From the NCBI GenBank assembly GCA_019313825.1, contig JAFDAM010000004.1, positions 1 through 58,889 on the forward strand: a DNA stretch of 58,889 nucleotides, given 5' to 3'. The translations under genes and the position numbers were made by a program. Positions within the stretch are counted from its first letter, which is position 1; every line of letters begins with the position of its first letter. Origin of the DNA: Deltaproteobacteria bacterium. Lineage in GTDB: Bacteria > Desulfobacterota > DSM-4660 > Desulfatiglandales > HGW-15. Shown one piece after another: positions 52,823 through 58,889 of the stretch. The notes beneath the pieces were generated by a model. That model had not been told where the DNA came from and did no database searches. It saw only the letters and a list, made by a program, of their open reading frames with translations.

Positions 52823-53725
52823 ATGGAGAAAATAACAACCCTGGCAATCTCCATGTCCGACAGAAAAGGACCGGCTTCCGGGGGCAATGATACCCCCTTT
52901 ATTGTTATATTTACAGATCTGGACGGTACGCTGCTGGACCATCACTCCTATGCGTGGGACAAGGCAAAACCGGCCCTTGATACCTGTCGACGTCATCATG
53001 TCCCGGTTATCATGGTATCGAGCAAAACCAGGGCAGAGATGGACGTTCTCCGTAAAAAATTAAACCTCCCTTCCCCCTTCATTTCAGAGAATGGCGGGGG
53101 GATTTTTTTTCCAAAGAAATGTATCGGCAGTGTTCCGCCTGGCACTGTTTTTGTAAAAAATATATGGAAATGGTCGATCGGTACCCCCTATGAAATCCTG
53201 GTCCAGAGTCTTAGGGAGATCCGGGAAAAATTAGGCTGGAAAATTCGGGGCTTTTCGGATATGACTCCGGAAGAGATCTCGCATCTCACCGGCCTGGACC
53301 TGGTGAGTTCAAGACTCGCTGCCATAAGAGAATATGACGAGCCATTCATGATACTGGAACAGGATGATAAGGATATTGATGCCCTTTTTGACGCCGCAAA
53401 ACAGAGGGAACTCCAGATCACCGAGGGAGGACGTTTTTATCACATCCACGGAAAAACCGATAAGGGAGCGGCTGTTAAGAAGGTGATCTCCTGGTATGAG
53501 GAATCCTATCCTCAGGTCTTCACGATCGCCCTTGGAGACAGCCCAAATGATTTCAGTATGCTTAAACAGGTAGATCATCCTATACTGATCCGCTCAAAAC
53601 GGGATTTTCCAGAGATAGCCGAGAGGTTTCAGGGTATGGAGGTCACCCGTGAGACAGGTCCGGAGGGCTGGAACTCTGCGGTCCTGGAGATATTAGGCAA
53701 AATAATTAAGGGAGGTATTTCTTGA
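52823..53725 (+). CDS. mannosyl-3-phosphoglycerate phosphatase-type HAD hydrolase
   Basis: HAD-superfamily IIB phosphatase of about 300 residues. Motif I is FTDLDGTLLDHHSYAW, motif II is VSSKTRAEMDVL with ISENGGGIFFPKK, and the C-terminal ALGDSPNDFSML holds motif IV. It would dephosphorylate glucosyl- or mannosyl-3-phosphoglycerate made by the upstream enzyme to give the neutral-to-anionic glycerate glycoside. The ATG at 52823 begins one base after the previous stop; a start 30 bases earlier is possible. Confidence 0.88.
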   Translation: MEKITTLAISMSDRKGPASGGNDTPFIVIFTDLDGTLLDHHSYAWDKAKPALDTCRRHHVPVIMVSSKTRAEMDVLRKKLNLPSPFISENGGGIFFPKKCIGSVPPGTVFVKNIWKWSIGTPYEILVQSLREIREKLGWKIRGFSDMTPEEISHLTGLDLVSSRLAAIREYDEPFMILEQDDKDIDALFDAAKQRELQITEGGRFYHIHGKTDKGAAVKKVISWYEESYPQVFTIALGDSPNDFSMLKQVDHPILIRSKRDFPEIAERFQGMEVTRETGPEGWNSAVLEILGKIIKGGIS

Positions 53726-53726
53726 T

Positions 53727-54944
53727 ATGTTTGAAAGTGAAGTTAACCCCGAAAACATAGAAAAGGCTGATCTGATAGTAAGCATCCCGTCCTATAATGA
53801 GGCCGATTCCATAGACTATCCGACCAAGAAGGCGGATGAAGGGCTGACGAAATATTTCCCTGATAAACGCTCTGTGATCATAAATTGTGATAACAACTCC
53901 CCTGACAATACAAAACTGGCATTTCTGGATACACCGACAGAGGTACCCAAGATCTATATCTCCACCCCGCCCGGAGTAAAAGGAAAGGGCAATAATTTCA
54001 AGAACCTTTTTCAGAAGGTGGTCGACCTCCAGGCAGAGGCGATCGTGGTGGTGGATGCCGACCTGAAGAGCATCACCCCGGAGTGGATCAAACACCTGGG
54101 AGAGCCCCTTTTCAGTGATTTCGACTATGTGGCCCCGCTCTATGTTAGGCACAAGTATGACGGCACCATAACCAATGGGATCGCCTACCCCCTGTCGCGG
54201 GCCCTATACGGAAGAAGGGTGCGTCAGCCCATAGGAGGAGACTTCGGCTTCAGGGGATCCCTGGCCAAGGCCTATCTTGAGAGCGAAATATGGGATGAGG
54301 CTGTTGCCAATTTCGGAATAGATATCTGGATGACTACCCTGGCCTTTAATCAATCCGCCCGGGTCTGCCAGTCTTTCATGGGCAGGCCCAAGATCCATAG
54401 ACCAAAGGACCCGGCCGCCGCCCTGGGGCCCATGTTCAGGGAGGTGGTAGGGACCATCTTCACCACGATGCAGAACTTTGAATCTTTCTGGCTGAATGTA
54501 AAATACAGCAGACCCACCTCCATATACGGTTTCGGCCTCGGAGAAGTAGAGATGCCTCCCAAGGTGGATGTGGATACCGAGAAGCTTATTAATAGCTTTC
54601 ATGAGGGATTTGATCAGTATAGCGAGATATGGCAGAAGGTCCTGACCAGCGATGTATACCAGAAAATGCTGGAGATAAAGGGAATGAAAAAGGATGTATT
54701 CACATTTCCCACCGATCTATGGGCAAGGGTGCTATTTGATGTGGCCATCTCTTTCAGGGACTCTGTCCTGGACCGTGATCAGATCATGGATTCCCTGATC
54801 CCCCTCTATTTTGGGAAGACCCTCTCTTTCGTGAAAAAGACCGAAAAGATGTCCATACAGCAGGCAGAAGAGGCGATCGAGGATGATTGCAATACCTTTG
54901 AGATGACAAAACCGTACCTGATTCAGAGGTGGACGGAGGGGTAA
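53727..54944 (+). CDS. family-2-type glycosyltransferase of the mannosyl/glucosylglycerate group
   Basis: A 405-residue GT-A glycosyltransferase: LIVSIPSYNEADSIDYPTKK, GVKGKGNNFKNLF, EAIVVVDADLKSITPEW (DXD), and PIGGDFGFRGSLAKAYLE. It resembles mannosylglycerate or (mannosyl)glucosylglycerate synthases. With the synthase-phosphatase pair upstream, it may add a second sugar or provide a one-step route. GGGAGG lies before the ATG at 53727 and the gene is co-transcribed. The exact acceptor is not determined. Confidence 0.8.
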   Translation: MFESEVNPENIEKADLIVSIPSYNEADSIDYPTKKADEGLTKYFPDKRSVIINCDNNSPDNTKLAFLDTPTEVPKIYISTPPGVKGKGNNFKNLFQKVVDLQAEAIVVVDADLKSITPEWIKHLGEPLFSDFDYVAPLYVRHKYDGTITNGIAYPLSRALYGRRVRQPIGGDFGFRGSLAKAYLESEIWDEAVANFGIDIWMTTLAFNQSARVCQSFMGRPKIHRPKDPAAALGPMFREVVGTIFTTMQNFESFWLNVKYSRPTSIYGFGLGEVEMPPKVDVDTEKLINSFHEGFDQYSEIWQKVLTSDVYQKMLEIKGMKKDVFTFPTDLWARVLFDVAISFRDSVLDRDQIMDSLIPLYFGKTLSFVKKTEKMSIQQAEEAIEDDCNTFEMTKPYLIQRWTEG

Positions 54945-54956
54945 AAAAGACGCATG

Positions 54957-55033
54957 GCGCATAGGGCATAGCGCATGGCGAAAAAAAACATACAATCATG
55001 CGTGCCTTACGCCATGCGCTATGCCCTATGCGC
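54957..55033. terminator. long perfect inverted repeat between convergent genes
   Basis: Perfect 24-bp arms, GCGCATAGGGCATAGCGCAT+GGCG (54957-54980) and the complement (55010-55033), around a 29-base A/T-rich loop that contains AAAAAAAA. Located between the convergent glycosyltransferase and glycerate kinase genes. It may act as a bidirectional terminator, although a repeat origin is also possible: the arm itself contains repeated GCGCAT and GCAT words. Confidence 0.6.
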
Positions 55034-55054
55034 TTTGCGCCACGCGCTTCCCAC

Positions 55055-56419
55055 CTATCTCACCAGCACAATCCTCACATCCATCACATTGGTATTAGTG
55101 GGGCCGGTCATGAGCAGGTCCCCTGTCTTCTCAAGGAAATGATATGAATCGTTCTCCGCAAGATACTCCGAGACATCCAGCCCCCTGTCCCGACCTCTCT
55201 TGACAGTCAGGGGATCCACAATACCGCCAGCCGCATCGGTGGGCCCGTCATTCCCGTCGGTTCCTCCGCTCAGGATAACCACTTGCGGGGGAAGTTCCGT
55301 AATATAAACGGCCGCGGCCAGACAAAACTCCTGGTTTCTGCCTCCCATGCCCCTGCCTTGAATTGTAACCGTGGTCTCTCCTCCCGAGATGATACATGCA
55401 GGGGGATTGAGAGGCATGCCCGTCTTCAGAACCTCCATGGCAATACCGGTATGCACCCTTGCCACATCCCTGGTCTCACCCTCGATCATAGAGGAAAGGA
55501 TAAGACTGTTATACCCCATCTGTTCGGCCTCGTCCCTTGCCGCCGCCAGGGCAAGGATATTGCTCCCGATAATGAAATTTGAGACCGGACCAAATATGGG
55601 GTCTCCGTCTTTCGGTGTATCAGGGATTTTATTCTCTGTCCCGCTCTTAAGGTGTTCCCTCACAGAGTCAGGGATACTGTCTCCCAGCCCGTATCTTTCA
55701 ATAATCTGCCACGACTCCTTAAACATACTCGTGTCAGGGACAAAGGGACCGGATGCGATCACATCCATCCTGTCTCCCACCACATCGGAAAGCATCAGGT
55801 TGACCGTGGTGGCGGGAAAGGCGGCCCTTGCCATCTGCCCCCCCTTGGTGTCAGAGATATGTTTTCTGATACTGTTTATCTCACCTATGCTGGCCCCGCA
55901 TTCAAGAAGGCTTCTGGTCACGGCCTGCTTCTCCGCAAGGCTGATCTGTCCGGCAGGGTGAGGCAGAAGGGCCGAACCACCTCCAGAGATAAGCGAAAAA
56001 ATCAGGTCCTTGTCTCCGGCGCTATTCAGGATATCAAGGATCTTTTTCGTTCCTTCTACGCCGTTCTGGTCCGGCAGTGGGTGATCAGCCTCAATTATCT
56101 CGGTAAAAGAGAGTTTTTCCGTAAATCCGTATTTCACATTGATTACACCCTTATGGATCCTGTCCCCCAGCAGACCCTCCATTGCCCTGGCCATGGGAGC
56201 AGTCGCTTTGCCACCCCCGACAAGAAAGATCCGTTCATACTCCTCCAGGTCCAGCTCCACCTTTTGCTGATCCCCCTGCCCCAAAATGAGCCTGGTCCCA
56301 TCCAGGCGGACAGATCGCCTGACCGCCTCATAGGGGTTGATCGGTTCAAGTGACGCATGAAAGATTTTTAAGGCCTCGGACCGCATCTGACTGAGAAGAT
56401 CGTTGGGCTGAGATGACAT
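55055..56419 (-). CDS. glycerate 2-kinase (type-2, MOFRL family)
   Basis: Phosphorylates D-glycerate to 2-phosphoglycerate. A 454-residue protein of the GckA/TtuD type: FLVGGGKATAPMARAMEGLL, FSLISGGGSALLPHPAG, SISKHISDTKGGQ-like NSIRKHISDTKGGQMARAAF, and the C-terminal MOFRL domain CIISGGETTVTIQGRGMGGR and ILSGGTDGNDGPTDAAGG. Convergent with the glucosylglycerate cluster. It could recycle glycerate freed from the solute or serve the serine/glycerate pathway. Confidence 0.9.
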   Translation of the reverse strand: MSSQPNDLLSQMRSEALKIFHASLEPINPYEAVRRSVRLDGTRLILGQGDQQKVELDLEEYERIFLVGGGKATAPMARAMEGLLGDRIHKGVINVKYGFTEKLSFTEIIEADHPLPDQNGVEGTKKILDILNSAGDKDLIFSLISGGGSALLPHPAGQISLAEKQAVTRSLLECGASIGEINSIRKHISDTKGGQMARAAFPATTVNLMLSDVVGDRMDVIASGPFVPDTSMFKESWQIIERYGLGDSIPDSVREHLKSGTENKIPDTPKDGDPIFGPVSNFIIGSNILALAAARDEAEQMGYNSLILSSMIEGETRDVARVHTGIAMEVLKTGMPLNPPACIISGGETTVTIQGRGMGGRNQEFCLAAAVYITELPPQVVILSGGTDGNDGPTDAAGGIVDPLTVKRGRDRGLDVSEYLAENDSYHFLEKTGDLLMTGPTNTNVMDVRIVLVR

Positions 56420-56756
56420 GGTTATCCCCTTTCATAGTACGCGATTATTATAGGTGTCTATATTACCATGCAATAAATACAAAGTGTAAGGGGAAAAATG
56501 GATGAATGTGAAAGATATAATCAAATACAAAAAGAAAGTGTAGCTTTTAGATAAAACCCGGGAAATCCCAATAACCACAACATCTTGGGGCTTTTTAAAA
56601 AAGCAACCACAACCCTCTTTTTCCCCTCTTTTCCTTCCCCTAAAAGCCCAATATAAATAAAAATACAATATATTGTGTTTTTCCTTGACCTAAACAACAA
56701 TAAGTTGTATAGAAGCACAAGTACCATCAGATTACTCCCTCATGCAAGGTGGATTC
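56420..56756. other. AT-rich divergent intergenic region
   Basis: About 330 bp between two divergently transcribed genes; contains their promoters. It has long A/T runs and two short G/C stretches (CCCCTCTTTTCCTTCCCC). The word AATACAATATATTG and its neighbours are AT-rich palindromes. No supported small gene: the minus-strand frames are low-complexity. Confidence 0.4.
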
Positions 56757-57545
56757 ATGGCTGAAAAAAGAGAGTTGATGGACAGAAGGCATTTTTTATA
56801 TAAAAGTGCCTATTTTTTTGCAGGAAGCCTGTTGGGCCTGAACAGCTTTTCAAAGGCCCGGGCCTCTGACAGATCTTTTTTCCAACCACGCATCGCCATA
56901 ATCATTGACGATATCGGATTCAGCCGGTCCCGGGTCAGACGGTTTTTGGAACTTGGAGTGCCAATTACATTTGCTGTCCTGCCCCGTCTTACGAAATCTT
57001 CTCTTTTAGCTGAAGAGATCAATGTTCAAGGTCACGAGTTAATGCTCCACCAGCCCATGGAACCCTATGCCTCTGTTCTCGATCCGGGACCAGGCGCCAT
57101 CTATGTGGGAGATGGGGTAAAAAGGATAGCCAATACTATTAATAAAAATATGTCCTCTGTTCCATGTATCACCGGGGTCAACAACCATATGGGTTCCCGT
57201 TTCACTGCATGCCAGAGAGATATGAGCGCAGCCCTTCAAGTCATTAAGCAAAAAGGCCTCTTTTTTATCGACAGTGTCACCTCGAGCCGTTCAACGGCCT
57301 ACCAAACAGCAAAAACCCTCAAGGTGTCAACGGCCTTCAGGAATGTATTCCTGGATAATCGCCGAGAGGAACCGGCCATCCTATCCCAGCTCCATAAACT
57401 TAAGAAACATGCAATGAAATATGGCCATGCCATTGGCATTGGTCACCCCTATCCGGAGACAGCCAGAGCGATCGGCTATTTTACAAGGGATATCAGTGGA
57501 TCAAGAGCGTCCCTGGTGCATGTGTCCAGCCTGACCCCTGCCTGA
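56757..57545 (+). CDS. divergent polysaccharide deacetylase (DUF610-type), Tat-exported
   Basis: A 262-residue exported protein. The N-terminus MDRRHFLYKSAYFFAGSLLG has a twin-arginine motif and a hydrophobic segment. The body has PRIAIIIDDIGFSRSRVRRF, GVPITFAVLPR, EINVQGHELMLHQPMEP and the loop TGVNNHMGSRFTACQRDM, then DSVTSSRST and HAIGIGHPYPETARAI. These mark the DUF610 (PF04748) branch of carbohydrate esterases. Usual metal ligands appear partly retained. The ATG at 56757 has AAGGTGG upstream; an ATG 15 bases earlier is less likely. Confidence 0.85.
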   Translation: MAEKRELMDRRHFLYKSAYFFAGSLLGLNSFSKARASDRSFFQPRIAIIIDDIGFSRSRVRRFLELGVPITFAVLPRLTKSSLLAEEINVQGHELMLHQPMEPYASVLDPGPGAIYVGDGVKRIANTINKNMSSVPCITGVNNHMGSRFTACQRDMSAALQVIKQKGLFFIDSVTSSRSTAYQTAKTLKVSTAFRNVFLDNRREEPAILSQLHKLKKHAMKYGHAIGIGHPYPETARAIGYFTRDISGSRASLVHVSSLTPA

Positions 57546-57591
57546 GTTCCGGGTACAGGCCCTAATCTGGAAAGCTTTCCGTAACTTTTAG

Positions 57592-57807
57592 CTTTATGCA
57601 ACTTTGATAGAATCCCCCGTGCTGTGCACGAGGATGAATGGCCCTTGGCATTCTCTTTTCGACAGGCGAACTCGTTTATGTGCTAGGGGTCGGCATGGTG
57701 CCTGACGAAACTGTCCCGCTTAAAGCGGGATGAAAAGAGAATCCCGAGGGCCATCGAACTATAATATGATTAAGCGCTGCCCCGCCTTATAGGCGGGGAG
57801 GTTCACT
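57592..57807 (+). mobile_element. 216-bp structured non-coding element, copy B
   Basis: Same length and near-identical to 13423-13638, including the left hairpin (CCCGTGCTGTGCACGAGG), the 23-bp arms and the right end GCCCCGCCTTATAGGCGGGG plus AGGTTCACT. Compensatory-looking changes occur in the left hairpin loop (GCTATGC versus GCTGTGC). It lies between the convergent deacetylase and surE genes. Confidence 0.8.
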
Positions 57808-57830
57808 CATGGCCGGTAAATCGGATATCC

Positions 57831-58598
57831 CTACACATTATGGTCGGGCATGGGGAGGGATCGCAGTCTCTCGATCTCTTCGTTGCATGTGAGATCGTAA
57901 CTGACGGGCGTGATACTGATTCGGTTGTCTTTCAGGGCATTCGCGTCGGCATCGATGACGTCTCCCTCAACCGGTGTCTCTCCGGTGAGCCAGTAATATA
58001 TATTCCCCCTTGGATCGATGCGTCGCTCAAACCTCTCCTTAAACTGGCCCACTCCCTGCCTGGTTATGGAGACGCCCTTGATCTTATCCGCCGGGACAGC
58101 CGGGATATTAACATTCACGGCTGTCCCTTCTTTCAGACCATTCTCCATAATAAACCCAATGATCTCACGACTGAAACGCGCTGCAACTCGAAAATCCGGG
58201 TCCTGCCGAGTATTCAGGGATATGGCAGCAGACCTTACCCCTAAAAACGCCCCCTCAGTGGCCGCGGAGACCGTTCCAGAATATAAGACATTCACGCCCA
58301 CATTGGCGCCTGGATTGATCCCCGATAAAATGATATCAGGAGGCGTCTCAAGCAGCTCCCATACCGCAATCTTTACACAGTCGGCTGGGGTCCCGGTTAC
58401 GCCATAGCCGAAGAACGTCCCGTTTTTATGAACCCTCCGGACCCTCAATGGGGATGTCAGGGTAATGGCATGGCCCACAGCGCTCATCTCCGATTCAGGC
58501 GCCACAATCTCCAGTTTAAAATCTTCATGTAACTCCTGGTAAAGGGCCATCAGACCCGGGGCATGTATCCCATCATCATTGGTCAAAAGAATTTTCAC
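57831..58598 (-). CDS. surE: 5'/3'-nucleotidase SurE
   Basis: Metal-dependent survival protein that removes phosphates from nucleotides. A 255-residue protein with the N-terminal metal site LTNDDGIHAPG, VAPESEMSAVGHAITLTSPL, the loop GVTGTPADCVKIAV, SGINPGANVG and YSGTVSAATEGAFLG. Full length. Its 3' end lies 24 bases from the mobile element. Confidence 0.95.
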   Translation of the reverse strand: MKILLTNDDGIHAPGLMALYQELHEDFKLEIVAPESEMSAVGHAITLTSPLRVRRVHKNGTFFGYGVTGTPADCVKIAVWELLETPPDIILSGINPGANVGVNVLYSGTVSAATEGAFLGVRSAAISLNTRQDPDFRVAARFSREIIGFIMENGLKEGTAVNVNIPAVPADKIKGVSITRQGVGQFKERFERRIDPRGNIYYWLTGETPVEGDVIDADANALKDNRISITPVSYDLTCNEEIERLRSLPMPDHNV

Positions 58599-58889
58599 TG
58601 CCTTGCTCCTGCTTTAATTAAGCCTTAGGTCTGTAGTTGTGGGTTTTTTTTGTGGCAAAAAATTTTATGAGAAAATGTGACGCCTTTATAAACAAGGTGC
58701 TGGTTTCTGGATACTGGATTTTCAAAGGATTCTTGTTTGATGCATTCGTAAAAAGCTAACTTATATCGCTTCGCGGCATCCTATGAGAAAGCAAGTCCAC
58801 TGATTTTACATGGCTGTTATCAGTCAATGTAATACAAAACAATATCAGCATGTTACTGCTGTTTTAACAAAATGACTTCCTTGGAAGTC
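58599..58889. other. end of window, no gene seen
   Basis: About 290 bp upstream of surE on its strand, AT-rich, which should hold the surE promoter. No complete gene or repeat supported. Confidence 0.4.

Noticed and set aside
53133..53150. TGGCACTGTTTTTGT resembles a sigma-54 promoter
   Set aside because: Lies inside the phosphatase coding region in the direction of that gene, without operator motifs upstream.
55652..56353. Long rightward frame antisense to the glycerate kinase gene (233 codons)
   Set aside because: It is fully covered by a well-supported gene on the other strand; no Shine-Dalgarno, low-complexity product without recognisable motifs.
1..58889. CRISPR arrays, tRNA or rRNA genes
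   Set aside because: No regularly spaced repeat-spacer pattern and no tRNA T-loop/acceptor arrangement or rRNA signature was noticed on reading both strands; not computed.

Overview
The window looks like a chromosomal segment of a strict anaerobe, most probably a sulfate-reducing deltaproteobacterium (Desulfobacterota). This is inferred from gene content, not from a marker gene: superoxide reductase, rubrerythrin and other ferritin-like proteins, rubredoxins, an A-type flavodiiron protein, a hybrid-cluster protein with Desulfovibrio-type cysteine spacing, a ferredoxin-dependent 2-oxoacid oxidoreductase, ferredoxin:thioredoxin reductase, a DVU0298-type HEAT protein and arsenosugar-type radical SAM genes. 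I saw no rRNA, tRNA or CRISPR array.

Layout. 1-6 kb: DMT transporter, a 5'-damaged tyrosine recombinase, transposase and cytochrome relics, a glycosyltransferase fusion, an HtrA protease and a 310-bp MITE. 6-13.4 kb: a leftward gene train reading sulfite-oxidase-like protein, mercuric-reductase-like flavoprotein, Gnd, Zwf, peroxidase-like protein, ArsS and a TVP38 membrane protein. ArsS appears to be a selenoprotein whose reading frame continues through an in-frame TGA. 14-20 kb: ZIP and MntP metal transporters, DnaK, a fatty-acid-hydroxylase-type protein and a broken ferritin gene. 20-29.6 kb: 2-oxoacid:ferredoxin oxidoreductase, ferritin-like proteins, Hcp and a rubredoxin-reductase-like enzyme, with two decayed MetE-like fragments. 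30-34.5 kb: a thiol redox block (Tpx, AhpF-like thioredoxin reductase, FTR, glutaredoxin, and an FMN reductase fused to an arsenate-reductase domain). 34.5-43 kb: an oxygen-defence train (41-kDa-region small proteins, rubrerythrin, superoxide reductase, rubredoxin, histidine kinase, flavodiiron protein) preceded by a sigma-54 regulator. 43.5-47 kb: MFS and phosphate transport. 47.4-51.2 kb: RlmE, YebC and RuvCAB. 51.4-56.4 kb: a glucosylglycerate-type compatible-solute cluster. 56.7 kb to the end: polysaccharide deacetylase-like protein and SurE.

The strongest system-level signal is regulatory. Two sigma-54 promoters with the same 17 bases (minus strand, 13691-13707 and 41297-41313) each have TGAGACA/TGTCTCA operator motifs at two similar distances upstream, about 95-115 and 335-390 bp. 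One faces the NADPH-generating/arsenosugar-type gene train and the other faces the oxygen-defence train. A sigma-54 activator with a cysteine-rich PAS domain lies directly upstream of the second. I infer one redox or oxygen-responsive regulon that couples pentose-phosphate NADPH supply to oxygen and peroxide reduction.

The intergenic spaces are rich in short, highly structured non-coding repeats. They include a 216-bp element present twice (plus one decayed copy) with IS200/IS605-like end hairpins, two further hairpin-ended families, a 310-bp MITE with a 7-bp target duplication, and a dispersed 25-30 bp motif. Several sit at the edges of truncated genes or inside promoter regions.
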